Source of the DNA: Apibacter mensalis
GTDB lineage: Bacteria; Bacteroidota; Bacteroidia; Flavobacteriales; Weeksellaceae
DNA: 64,000 bases
Direction of reading: 5' to 3'
NCBI RefSeq assembly: GCF_001418685.1
Contig: NZ_LIVM01000010.1
Coordinates: 1 to 64,000, forward strand
The position numbers were made by a program, and so were the translations under genes. Shown one piece after another: positions 36,900 to 45,815 of the stretch (position 1 is the stretch's first letter; each line of letters opens with the position of its first letter). Below the pieces are notes generated by a model, which saw only the letters and a program-made list of their open reading frames with translations, ran no database searches and was not told the origin of the DNA.

Positions 36900-37240
36900 A
36901 AATTTATGAATCAAATCCATAGATAAAACAACTGATATTATTTTAATCGTTTTATACAGTTAGAAACCAATTTATCTATATTTTAATAATTAAATTCATA
37001 TTTTATTATTTACCTATTTGTTTCCTAAATCCTACTAGTCATTATTGAAAATAAGCTATTATTACAATTAGTGAAGGTATTAGATTATGGCTCTTCAAAT
37101 AACAGATTTAATAACGAATTTATAATTTCATTGCTGTTAATTTTAATTGTACAATTTAAAATAAGTTAAAAGACTTATTTAGATTACGATTATACTTGGT
37201 TCAATTTAAAAATATTACTATATTTGCGCTTCAATAACAA
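36900..37240. other. Spacer upstream of tRNA-Ser
   Basis: About 340 AT-rich bases. The only element is the tRNA promoter at its right end; no terminator is obvious after the ligase gene. Confidence 0.5.
37196..37226 (+). promoter_or_regulatory. Promoter of tRNA-Ser
   Basis: TTG (37196-37198) and TATATTTG (37219-37226) are separated by 20 bases, matching both halves of the Bacteroidota promoter. The tRNA begins 15 bases downstream. Confidence 0.75.
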
Positions 37241-37327
37241 AGAGAGGTGCTCGAGTGGTTGAAGAGGCTACCCTGGAAAGGTAGTATACGGGTGACCGTA
37301 TCGTGGGTTCGAATCCCATCCTCTCTG
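37241..37327 (+). tRNA. tRNA-Ser(GGA)
   Basis: An 87-base class II tRNA. Acceptor arms agagagg (37241-37247) and cctctct (37320-37326) pair perfectly with G as discriminator. The anticodon stem ctacc/ggtag encloses the loop ctggaaa, giving anticodon GGA, which reads UCC and UCU. The long variable arm (tatacgggtgaccgta) and the T arm (gtgggttcgaatcccat) are complete. CCA is not encoded. It has its own promoter and terminator. Confidence 0.97.
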
Positions 37328-37332
37328 CTAAT

Positions 37333-37359
37333 AAACCCGCTATATAAGCGGGTTTTTCT
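37333..37359 (+). terminator. Terminator of tRNA-Ser
   Basis: A 9-bp stem aaacccgct/agcgggttt (37333-37341, 37347-37355) with a 5-base loop continues into a T-run. Confidence 0.9.
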
Positions 37360-37729
37360 TTTATACAAAGGTTTTCATTAAATTTTAGTAATTATTGAAT
37401 ATGACAAAATATGCTGTATTATGCCGTATTTTTGATACAAATAGAACATGAACAAATAAAAATATTAGGTATAAATTTTCTTTTAAAACCGAATTTTTAA
37501 AAAATTTCTAAGTTAGAAATGTATCCATTTTTTATTTAAAAACGTTCAAAAGAAATAATAATCTATATCTTACTATATCAATTTTATTTAATTCATCAAT
37601 GAATAAAAACTTGCTACCAATACATCTAAAATTTATTATACATTAACTCATAATTAATAGATATTTATTAAAATATTAAAATTAGCCATAAGTATATAAT
37701 TTTGTGTTACTTCTAATTTTCCTAGGTTA

Positions 37730-37772
37730 CCATATATTTATAATTAATAACATAGTAATTATAAATATATGG
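37730..37772. repeat. Perfect 17-bp inverted repeat
   Basis: Arms 37730-37746 and 37756-37772 are exact reverse complements with a 9-base centre. Its outer sequence ttaccatatat matches that of the palindrome at 10658-10688. No gene is nearby on either side (nearest start about 940 bases away), and no T-run follows, so it is not a normal terminator. Confidence 0.75.
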
Positions 37773-38622
37773 AAGTAAAAATTCATTTAAAATTTTAATC
37801 AATTAAAATAAGTAATTAATCATTTCTAATTTAAAAATTGTTTTAAATAAAGTATTGTTATTTTAACATTTTAACAAAACAATAAAATAAAATTAAAGCG
37901 ATAAATAGTAAGGTATTTTCTAAATTAAAAATGGAAATAATTCTTTTAAATTTCATAAATTGTTTATTTAGTGCTAATTTTTACAAAAATAATTTTTTTT
38001 TTTATAAATATCAATATTCGGCTCTCATAATTTTTAATTCTACAGATATATTTATTTAAATTACCATTATTTATATTAATATATGATATATTTAAGGTTT
38101 ATATATTCGTATATATAAAATATAAAATTTTAACAATTTAGATTTATATTATTATTAAAATAAACATTAAGAAACTAATTTATGGTATTTAATATAATTT
38201 ATATATTAATAATAAAAAAGTATTATTATAATATTTATTAATATATATGGTTTTGTATTAATATTTTATGATAATAATTAGAATTTATAAATTTTAGTTC
38301 ACATAATTAAAAATTTTATTATATAAAGTTTTTATAATCGAATTTTTTTTATAATTTTATGCTATTAAATTTTATTTATAAAACTAAAAATATTAAATTA
38401 AGTAAAGAATAAATATTTTAATTATAGTTATATTTAAATATAAAAGAAATAAATTAAATGTATAAAGGCTTTGTTTTATTAGGTTAAGCATTTTTTATTG
38501 TGTTAATATGAAAGAATAATATAAAAAAATGATAAATAATTTTTAATTATTACTTAAATTTTATATTTAATTAATTATATTTTCTTCGATTAATTTAATT
38601 TTTATATTTAAGAAGTAATTAT

Positions 38623-38630
38623 TATATTTG
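38623..38630 (+). promoter_or_regulatory. -7 box of the outer-membrane protein gene
   Basis: TATATTTG matches TAnnTTTG; the preferred start codon (38713) is 82 bases downstream. Confidence 0.5.
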
Positions 38631-38712
38631 CGCAAATGTTAAAATTTTTATAATAGTTTATTTATTGATATTTTTTAAATATTTACAAGTTCAAGTTATA
38701 TATACTCATAAA

Positions 38713-39351
38713 ATGATCAAAAATTTACAAATTATTTATGTAGCAATTTTATTATTAAGTATTTCTACATTAAAATCCCAAGTTCAATTTGGTGTAAAAG
38801 GGAGCTTGCAATTTACTAATATTAGAAACGTACACAGACACTCAGAGACTCGTGTTTTTGCTCCTGCCGTGGGATTATTTGCCCAAATTCCATTTAATGA
38901 TTTTAATGATAGTTGGTTTTTTAAACCAGAAGTAGTTTATTCTGAACAAGGTGAAAAAGATGGCAAAGATATTAATGTGAAATTTTATCAGACCTATATT
39001 AATGTCCCTTTAATGGTTAAGTTTTATTTTGAAGATTTTATATTCCCTCCTTGCTGTAGAGGAAAGGATACTCATGAATTTTTTATTGAAGCAGGTCCTC
39101 AAGTCGGTTATATAATTAACCAAAAAAATAAATTTAGAGATAAAAAATGGTACGGTGGAGTTTCAAAGTTCGATATTTCAGCCGGTTTAGGTGGTGGAAT
39201 TAGTTTTTTTAGAAAACATGAAATAGGTGTTAGATACAACTGGGGGCTAAATAATATATACCAAAATTATAGGGCATATTCTAAAAATGGAAAATGGTTT
39301 AAATCTCATAATACATCAAATTTAGGCGTCTCTTATTATTACTTTTTTTAA
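38713..39351 (+). CDS. Outer-membrane beta-barrel protein (porin/PorT-like)
   Basis: The frame is open from a TTG at 38665, but ATG 38713 gives a proper signal peptide (IKNLQIIYVAILLLSISTLKSQ) and I choose it, giving 212 residues. The mature part opens with VQFGVKGSLQFTN and alternates hydrophobic residues as a small barrel does: FFIEAGPQVGYIIN, FDISAGLGGGISFF, HEIGVRYNWGL. It ends in aromatic residues (YYYFF). A loop with FPPCCRGKDTHE has an adjacent cysteine pair. Function unknown. It is isolated, with 1.3 kb of gene-free DNA on one side and an asparaginase relic on the other. Confidence 0.82.
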   Translation: MIKNLQIIYVAILLLSISTLKSQVQFGVKGSLQFTNIRNVHRHSETRVFAPAVGLFAQIPFNDFNDSWFFKPEVVYSEQGEKDGKDINVKFYQTYINVPLMVKFYFEDFIFPPCCRGKDTHEFFIEAGPQVGYIINQKNKFRDKKWYGGVSKFDISAGLGGGISFFRKHEIGVRYNWGLNNIYQNYRAYSKNGKWFKSHNTSNLGVSYYYFF

Positions 39352-39830
39352 TTAAAATTATAATTAATGAGTATTACAATTTAATTTTATAATTGTGTAA
39401 TTTAAAGAAGTATTATTATCCCTTAGTGAAATAATTAATTTAATAAAAAATTATTTAAAATACATAATTTGTAGCTATTTGATACTCTAAATAAATTAAG
39501 GTTTTGTCTTTAATTTAAAAAATTTATATTAAATATGAAAATATTTTATATAGTTAAATTTGTATTCATTAAATCATTTTCGATGCTCTTATTATAATTG
39601 TTTTAATTAACATATAAAATCTTAAATTAAATTTTATTAATATAGTATATAATAATGATATAATGATTTCACTAGTATAGTTTTTTTATCAAAGCGATTT
39701 TTTGTTTTTTGCTTTCTCAAAATTTTGTCATGAAGATGCATTAATTTTAAGGTAGCTACTTATATAATAATATTTTGATAGGATACAATTCCTTAATTCT
39801 TAAATATAATATTATGTTATTTTTCAAAAT
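39352..39830. other. AT-rich spacer
   Basis: About 480 bases of very AT-rich DNA between the barrel gene and the asparaginase relic; no gene, terminator or repeat recognised. Confidence 0.5.
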
Positions 39831-40600
39831 TTAATTTTTCTTATACATTGATTGGGTAATAACATCAATTCCTTTTTCTAAATCTTTAACTTTCATCATA
39901 GAGCTTTTAATTTTATTTATAAAAAAAGTAATATTTAGCCGAACATTTTTAAAATTATATTTTCAATATCGCTTTCTCAAATTATTCAATCTTATTATTT
40001 TTCTTTTTCTAAAAAAAAGTGAATATATCTATCTTTCCTATTAATCTTAAAATAAACAGTATCAAGTTTTAACAAATATTCTTTAAAAACTCCGAGATTT
40101 ACACAAGACTCTCTTTGCTAAGGATAATTGGAAGATATAAATACATCAAAATGTTATATGCTTAAAATTTAATAGTTTTATTAGCTTTATACAATTGATA
40201 TTCAAAATAAAGTCATATCTTAAACGGTTCTTTATTTTCATACAATGATGCACAATAAATTGAAACAATTAAACTTTCTTTAGAATCTGTTTTTAATTCC
40301 AAAATTGGTAATTAAAATTCTCTAAATATTAAAAGTTTAATAATCCCTGTAACTTAAAACTCATTATAGAAGCAGTAGTTGACATAGCATCCGTTCCAGG
40401 TAATAGTGCAAATCCATCATATTTAGAATATGAATTTAGAATTATGTTTCCTAAATTATTCAAATTACTGATATAAATATCTGAATAATATATCTTTTTA
40501 AAATATATTAATGTCTTCTTCAATTAACCGTATTCTTTGGAATTATTTTTTTAAAATGCATACAATCAAAAGATTTTAGTGTTCATGAATCATAATTTTA
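39831..40600 (-). pseudogene. ansA: Decayed type I L-asparaginase gene
   Basis: On the minus strand 40329-40523 still encodes SDIYISNLNNLGNIIL followed by YDGFALLPGTDAMSTTASIM, which is the asparaginase segment (usual form YDGFVVLHGTDTMAYTASALSF). After a stop the match continues: PILELKTDSKESLIVSIY (usual PIG-LRTDGKENLI), ASLYENKEPF, and IYFEYQLYKANKT-like sequence (LYFEYQLYKANKTIKF, usual LYRGNRTTK). Further down FEKAI...CSA and KDL...TQSMY resemble the C-terminal region; that last part is tentative. Several stops and frameshifts break it, and the catalytic TGGTI start is not recognisable. The outer limits are approximate. Confidence 0.85.
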
Positions 40601-40692
40601 TCTACTTGTATAAATTGATAATATATAATATTTCATCTATATTTTATAGGTTTTAAACTACAATTTATGAAAATATTAACAGCTTTAATTAT

Positions 40693-40700
40693 TATTTTTG
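40693..40700 (+). promoter_or_regulatory. -7 box of the TrmH-family gene
   Basis: TATTTTTG matches TAnnTTTG and lies only 4 bases before ATG 40705, so the mRNA would start at or next to the start codon. Confidence 0.45.
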
Positions 40701-40704
40701 AAAC

Positions 40705-41385
40705 ATGATTCCAGAAGAATTTTTTAACAATTTAGATCTATATAACTATTTATCGGGTCTTATATCAAAAAAAAAATTTGAAAAAATTGAAAATCTAGTT
40801 CATAATAGGACCAATTACATACTTCCTATACTAGAAGACCTATACCAATTTCGTAATGCCGGTGCAATAGTTAGAAGCATGGAAGCTTTTGGATTTCAAT
40901 CGTTGATTGCTTTAGAAAATAGAAATGAATTTAAACCGGAAAGTACTGTGTCAAGAGGAGCTGATAAATGGATTGATATATCTTATAAGCCTTCCAACAT
41001 AGAATCTTTGAAAGAGATTAAAGAAATGGGTTATCAGCTTGTAGCGGTTTCACCTGAAATAAATGCTATAGATATTTATGATTTTCATCTTACTAAACCA
41101 ACAGCTTTAATCTTTGGAACAGAATTTAAAGGTATCAATGAAGAAACATTGAAATACGCTGATTCATGTATTAAAATACCCATGATGGGCTTCACTAAAA
41201 GTTTAAATGTTTCGGTTGCCGCTGGAATATGTTTTTATGAAATGAGAAAAAAATTAGAAGTAAGTAATTTAAATTGGCATTTAACCGAAATTCAAAAACT
41301 CAACTTGAAAATAAAATGGGCTATAAAATCTATAAGTTCAGGAGAAGAAATTGCTTTCCATTATGTTAAATCATTAAAAAAATGA
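40705..41385 (+). CDS. SpoU/TrmH-family RNA 2'-O-methyltransferase
   Basis: The 226-residue protein has the SPOUT knot motifs: LEDLYQFRNAGAIVRSMEAFG (motif 1, with N and R), ALIFGTEFKGINEE (motif 2) and IPMMGFTKSLNVSVAAGICFYE (motif 3). The N-terminal arm and size match TrmH, the tRNA guanosine-18 ribose methyltransferase. Exact nucleotide target is inferred. Its stop overlaps the next gene's start (ATGA at 41382-41385), so both are translated together. The start lies 4 bases after a -7 box. Confidence 0.92.
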   Translation: MIPEEFFNNLDLYNYLSGLISKKKFEKIENLVHNRTNYILPILEDLYQFRNAGAIVRSMEAFGFQSLIALENRNEFKPESTVSRGADKWIDISYKPSNIESLKEIKEMGYQLVAVSPEINAIDIYDFHLTKPTALIFGTEFKGINEETLKYADSCIKIPMMGFTKSLNVSVAAGICFYEMRKKLEVSNLNWHLTEIQKLNLKIKWAIKSISSGEEIAFHYVKSLKK

Positions 41386-42269
41386 ATAAGATAACAATTA
41401 TAATTTTAATTTTTATATACTGCACTTTTGCTCATGCTCAAAATATTGAAGAATCTTCTTATACTGAAAAAAATAAGGTCATGGAAGCTTTAAGTTTTTC
41501 TATCCCTATTTGCAATAAGGAGGTTCTAATAAAAACTTGGAGGAATTTTATTAAAAGACAGGGAGGTAAAGTGAAAGGTGGAGTTATTAATAAAATTTAT
41601 GGAACTGATATTAAATTTTCTCCTAACGGAGAAAGTTGGATTGGAAATATTGCTTATGAATACATTGACGATAAAAATATGACTATATTCACGTCTTTTC
41701 ATAATATGTCTCATACATTTATAAATTCAAAAGATTCTGAAAAAGAATTAGCGATACCAATTCTTCAAGATCTTGAATTAGATATACAAAAATCTTGTAT
41801 CAACGATGATCTTACTTATGCTAAGAGTTACAGTATAAAACTTAATAAAGAAAAAATACGTAATTCTGATAAAATTTTATATTTACAGAAAATTATTCAC
41901 GATGATTATATAAAAATTGATTTAAAAGCAAAAGAGAATCTTTCACAAAAGGAACAGGATCATATAAATAAAATTAAAGAAAAAATTATTTTAAATGAAG
42001 CTGAATTACAAACTTTAAAAAACCGTAATACAGAAATTGATAAGGAGCTTATTTCGCAAACTATAGTCGAAGAAAGTTTTGAAAATAAATTAAATATCTT
42101 AGGTGAAAAAGCTTATAATAAAGACCATCAAAGCAACTTATTTTCTGGAATTAAATTGGAAAACAATAATGAAGGTTTATTGAATAATACGCCTGATAAT
42201 AATGAAAATTTAAATGAATCAAATCAAGAACAAGACATCAAATCTTTAAATTATTTTGATAATCATTAA
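41382..42269 (+). CDS. Exported coiled-coil protein, unknown function
   Basis: I do not recognise a family. The 295-residue protein has a signal peptide (KITIIILIFIYCTFAHAQ), a globular part of about 120 residues (for example FIKRQGGKVKGGVINKIYGTDIKFSP), and then a long charged helix with heptad character (about residues 165-225: LSQKEQDHINKIKEKIILNEAELQ shortened here). The tail from about 240 is Asn-rich and low complexity. It overlaps the TrmH-family gene by four bases. Related Bacteroidota genes with this order would be worth searching for. Confidence 0.72.
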   Translation: MNKITIIILIFIYCTFAHAQNIEESSYTEKNKVMEALSFSIPICNKEVLIKTWRNFIKRQGGKVKGGVINKIYGTDIKFSPNGESWIGNIAYEYIDDKNMTIFTSFHNMSHTFINSKDSEKELAIPILQDLELDIQKSCINDDLTYAKSYSIKLNKEKIRNSDKILYLQKIIHDDYIKIDLKAKENLSQKEQDHINKIKEKIILNEAELQTLKNRNTEIDKELISQTIVEESFENKLNILGEKAYNKDHQSNLFSGIKLENNNEGLLNNTPDNNENLNESNQEQDIKSLNYFDNH

Positions 42270-42346
42270 TTAATATTGTCGATATAATAATCGTGCTAAA
42301 CTAATTTAAATACTTGTATATTATCCATTATTATTTATAAATTAAT

Positions 42347-42880
42347 ATGAAATTTGAAAAACTAAATCTTTTAGATCTAAATGAAGTTATATTTATAGAG
42401 AACATTTATACTAAATCTTTCCCTGTAGAAGAGAGAAGACCTACTGATAAAATGTTTAAAATTTACGAAGATTATAAAGATAAATTTAAAATATTGTTAT
42501 GTATAAAAGACAATGAAAGAATAGGTTTTATTACTTACTGGAAGTTAAATAATTTTATATTTATTGAGCATTTTGCGATATCATCAGATTATAGGCGGCT
42601 CGGTTATGGAAGTAAGATTATGCAACTGTTTATTAAAAAAATTTCACTACCCATTGTTCTTGAAGTTGAACCACCTAGTTCTCACTGGGATGAGCGTCGA
42701 ATTATTTTTTATGAGCGTTTAGGTTTTAAATTATGGAATACTATTGAATATATGCAACCTTCTTATCATCAAGATGGTAAAAGTTACCCTATGAAATTGA
42801 TGTCTCTACGAGAAATAAATATTGATAAAGAATATCAAAATGTTATCAATTTAATACACTCCGAAGTATATCATGTTTAG
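42347..42880 (+). CDS. GNAT-family N-acetyltransferase
   Basis: The 177-residue protein has FIEHFAISSDYRRLGYGSKIMQLFIKK, where YRRLGYGSKI is the acetyl-CoA motif Q/RxxGxG/A, and FYERLGFKL as the C-terminal GNAT segment. The start FPVEERRPTDKMFKIYED resembles a group of Bacteroidota acetyltransferases of unknown target. It lies 77 bases after the coiled-coil protein gene and ends at a bidirectional terminator. Confidence 0.88.
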   Translation: MKFEKLNLLDLNEVIFIENIYTKSFPVEERRPTDKMFKIYEDYKDKFKILLCIKDNERIGFITYWKLNNFIFIEHFAISSDYRRLGYGSKIMQLFIKKISLPIVLEVEPPSSHWDERRIIFYERLGFKLWNTIEYMQPSYHQDGKSYPMKLMSLREINIDKEYQNVINLIHSEVYHV

Positions 42881-42892
42881 ATTTCTAATAAT

Positions 42893-42923
42893 AAAAAGCC
42901 TACCTGTTTAAGATAGGCTTTTT
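42893..42923. terminator. Bidirectional terminator between GNAT gene and gyrB
   Basis: Stem aaaaagccta (42893-42902) pairs with taggcttttt (42914-42923); A-runs and T-runs on the two sides suit both convergent genes. Confidence 0.88.
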
Positions 42924-42945
42924 AATTATATAATTCAAATTTTTT

Positions 42946-44883
42946 CTATGCATCAATGTTAGCATAAACAGCATTTTTTTCAATAAATTCTCTTCGTGGT
43001 GGAACATCATCACCCATTAACATGGAGAAAATTCGATCGGCTTCTGAAGCATTATTAATAGTCACTTGTCTTAAAGTTCTTTTTGCAGGATTCATTGTAG
43101 TATCCCAAAGCTGTTCTGCATTCATTTCGCCTAGACCTTTATATCTTTGAACGGTAAAACCTTTACCTTGAGCATTACCTAATTGTAAAGCTATCTCTTC
43201 TCTGTGCTTATCATCCCATGCATAATATTCTTTACTACCTTTTTTCAATAAATATAAAGGAGGAGTAGCAATATAAATATAACCTTTTTCAATCATTTCT
43301 TTCATATAACGGAAAAAGAACGTTAAAATTAAAGTAGTGATGTGAGAACCGTCCACATCCGCATCGGTCATAATTACTACTTTATGGTATCTGAGCTTAG
43401 AAAGGTTTAATTCTTTAGAATCTTCTTCTGTTCCCACAGAAACGCCTAAAGCTGTATAAATATTTTTTATTTCATCGCTTTCAAAAACTTTATAGCTAAC
43501 AGCTTTTTCAACATTAAGAATTTTACCTCTCAATGGAAGGATTGCTTGAAAGTTTCTATCCCTTCCTTGTTTAGCAGTTCCACCTGCAGAATCTCCTTCG
43601 ACAAGGAATAATTCACTTTCTTCTGCTTTACGAGAAGAACAATCAGCTAATTTTCCCGGTAAGCCACTTCCACCTAAAGGTGATTTTCTTTGTACTAATT
43701 CTCTTGCCTTTTTAGCCGCCTGACGTGCTTTAGCTGCAAGAAGAACTTTTTGAACAATTTGTTTCGCTTCATTAGGATGTTCTTCAAGATAATTGGTTAA
43801 CATTTCTGAAACTATTTTATCAACAGCAGAGCTAACTTCTGAGTTACCTAATTTGGTTTTAGTTTGTCCTTCAAATTGAGGTTCCATAACTTTGACGGAT
43901 ACAACAGCAGTTAAACCCTCACGAAAATCGTCGCCGGTTATTTCAACCTTTTCTTTTGCTAGGTTAATATTTTCATCGGCATATTTTTTTAGGGTTCTGG
44001 TTAAAGCTCTTCTAAAGCCGGTTAAATGCGTGCCCCCTTCGTGGGTATTTATATTATTTACATAGGAATGAATATTTTCAGAATATGATGTATTGTATCT
44101 CATAGCCACTTCAACCGGAATCTCATCAATTTCTCCCTCCATATGAATAATTTCATCCATTAAGGGCTCTCTGTTCTCATCAATAAATTCGACAAACTCT
44201 TCTAATCCTCTTTCAGAATAAAATTTTTCTGTTATATTATTACCATTTTCATCGACTTCTCTTTCATCTGATAAAGTAATAGTTATCCCTTTATTCAGAA
44301 AAGAAAGCTCACGCAAACGAGTGGCTAAGGTATCATAATTAAAAACAGTTTCAGTAAAAATTGAGCGATCGGGAATGAATGTTACAGTGGTTCCCGTATG
44401 TGTTGAAACACCTACAATTTCAACCGAAGTTAAAGCAACACCTTTAGAATATTTTTGTTGATATTGTTTGCCATCCCTATTTACCGTAGCGATAAGTTCA
44501 GTGGATAAAGCATTTACACAGGATACTCCCACTCCATGCAATCCTCCAGAAACTTTATATGAATCTTTATCAAATTTTCCTCCGGCGCCAATTTTGGTCA
44601 TTACCAATTCTAGTGCAGACAATCCCGTTTGTTTATTGGTATCTACAGGAATACCACGGCCATTATCTTTTACAGTAATAGAATTATCTTTTCCTATACT
44701 TACATGAATAGTATTACAATATCCGGCTAAGGCTTCATCAATAGAATTATCAACCACCTCATATACTAAATGATGTAATCCTCTTACTCCAACATCTCCA
44801 ATATACATGGAGGGACGCATACGAACATGTTCAATCCCTTCAAGAGCTTGAATACTATCTGCAGTATATTTTTGTTCACTCAT
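42946..44883 (-). CDS. gyrB: DNA gyrase subunit B
   Basis: The 645-residue protein has the GHKL ATPase (YIGDVGVRGLHHLVYEVVDNSIDEA, GGLHGVGVSCVNALS), the transducer domain, and the Toprim domain (LVEGDSAGGTAKQGRD, PLRGKILNVEKA, MTDADVDGSHI), with the C-terminal tail VQRYKGLGEMNAEQLW. With gyrA (not in the window) it supercoils DNA; the ATPase site is the target of novobiocin. Length is that of the short GyrB form common in Bacteroidota. It is monocistronic with a -7 box at 44919-44926. Confidence 0.97.
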   Translation of the reverse strand: MSEQKYTADSIQALEGIEHVRMRPSMYIGDVGVRGLHHLVYEVVDNSIDEALAGYCNTIHVSIGKDNSITVKDNGRGIPVDTNKQTGLSALELVMTKIGAGGKFDKDSYKVSGGLHGVGVSCVNALSTELIATVNRDGKQYQQKYSKGVALTSVEIVGVSTHTGTTVTFIPDRSIFTETVFNYDTLATRLRELSFLNKGITITLSDEREVDENGNNITEKFYSERGLEEFVEFIDENREPLMDEIIHMEGEIDEIPVEVAMRYNTSYSENIHSYVNNINTHEGGTHLTGFRRALTRTLKKYADENINLAKEKVEITGDDFREGLTAVVSVKVMEPQFEGQTKTKLGNSEVSSAVDKIVSEMLTNYLEEHPNEAKQIVQKVLLAAKARQAAKKARELVQRKSPLGGSGLPGKLADCSSRKAEESELFLVEGDSAGGTAKQGRDRNFQAILPLRGKILNVEKAVSYKVFESDEIKNIYTALGVSVGTEEDSKELNLSKLRYHKVVIMTDADVDGSHITTLILTFFFRYMKEMIEKGYIYIATPPLYLLKKGSKEYYAWDDKHREEIALQLGNAQGKGFTVQRYKGLGEMNAEQLWDTTMNPAKRTLRQVTINNASEADRIFSMLMGDDVPPRREFIEKNAVYANIDA

Positions 44884-44918
44884 TTTTAATCGTTAATTTT
44901 TTTTTCAAGAAATGTTTA

Positions 44919-44926
44919 CAAATATA
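44919..44926 (-). promoter_or_regulatory. -7 box of gyrB
   Basis: TATATTTG on the minus strand, 35 bases before the start codon. TGG 20 bases upstream may be a degenerate -33 element. Confidence 0.5.
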
Positions 44927-44984
44927 CGTATAAATATTGATATTTACCAGTTTTTACGATATTAGTACTCCCTTAAAACCAAAT

Positions 44985-45020
44985 AAAAAAACAGATTCAT
45001 ATTAATAAATCTGTTTTTTT
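44985..45020 (-). terminator. Terminator after tpiA
   Basis: A perfect 13-bp stem (44985-44997 with 45008-45020) with a T-run on the minus strand closes the DUF1599-DoxX-tpiA operon. Confidence 0.88.
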
Positions 45021-45037
45021 ACTAGCTTATAATTTGA

Positions 45038-45796
45038 TTAAATTTCTTTATAAGTATTGATCAATGATCCAAAATCTTTTACATTTAAAGATGCTCCACC
45101 AATTAACCCGCCGTCTACATCCGGTTTTGAAAAAATTTCTTTGGCATTATCCGGTTTAACACTTCCACCATAAAGTATTGATACCGAATCAGCCACTTCT
45201 TTTCCATATTTATCTGCAATTAAGGAACGGATATAAGCATGTATTTCTTGAGCTTGTTCCGGAGTAGCAGTCTCACCTGTACCTATAGCCCAAACCGGTT
45301 CATAGGCAATAACTACTTTAACTATTTCTTCTGCTGTTAGATTAAATAAAGCTATTTCAGTTTGTCTTTTTACTACTTCAAAATGTTTACCTGCTTTTCT
45401 TTCTTCTAATAGTTCTCCATTACAAAAAATAGGTGTTAATCCATTGTCTAAAGCTATTTTAACTTTAGCTCCAATTTGTTCATCAGTTTCCTTATGATAT
45501 TGTCTTCTTTCTGAATGGCCAACGATTGAGCCGTCCACATGAATGGATGTAAGCATTTCGGCAGAAATCTCTCCTGTGTATGCTCCTGATCTATGTTCTG
45601 AAATATCTTCAGAATAAACCTGTAGATTTTTATGTTTGGCTTTTGCGTTTTCCAAGTATATAAAAGGTATGCCGACGATAACTTCACATTTAGGTGAATT
45701 TAATTGAATAAAAGAGTCTATTTCTGCTAATAATGTTTGTGCTTCTGGCAACGTTTTATTCATTTTCCAATTCCCTGCAACAATTTTTTTTCTCAT
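45038..45796 (-). CDS. tpiA: Triose-phosphate isomerase
   Basis: The 252-residue enzyme has all catalytic elements: N9 and K11 (AGNWKMNKT), the electrophilic His in VGHSERR, the base Glu in AYEPVWAIGTG, and the phosphate-binding LYGGSVKPDN and DGGLIGGASL. It interconverts dihydroxyacetone phosphate and glyceraldehyde 3-phosphate in the cytoplasm. It is the last gene of the DUF1599-DoxX-tpiA operon, 19 bases after the DoxX-like gene, a gene order known from other Bacteroidota. Confidence 0.98.
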   Translation of the reverse strand: MRKKIVAGNWKMNKTLPEAQTLLAEIDSFIQLNSPKCEVIVGIPFIYLENAKAKHKNLQVYSEDISEHRSGAYTGEISAEMLTSIHVDGSIVGHSERRQYHKETDEQIGAKVKIALDNGLTPIFCNGELLEERKAGKHFEVVKRQTEIALFNLTAEEIVKVVIAYEPVWAIGTGETATPEQAQEIHAYIRSLIADKYGKEVADSVSILYGGSVKPDNAKEIFSKPDVDGGLIGGASLNVKDFGSLINTYKEI

Positions 45797-45815
45797 ATAT
45801 ATGTTTATATTACGT

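Larger units (their letters stand above)
37360..38664. other. 1.3-kb extreme AT-rich gene-free stretch
   Basis: Composition falls to well over 80% A+T, with many short runs of alternating ta. I see no gene and no identifiable remnant. It contains a perfect 17-bp inverted repeat (37730-37772), and a -7 box at its right end (38623-38630). Confidence 0.6.

Noticed and set aside
40329-40523. Apparent small gene of 64 codons
   Set aside because: It is the best-preserved piece of the broken asparaginase gene, not a separate gene.
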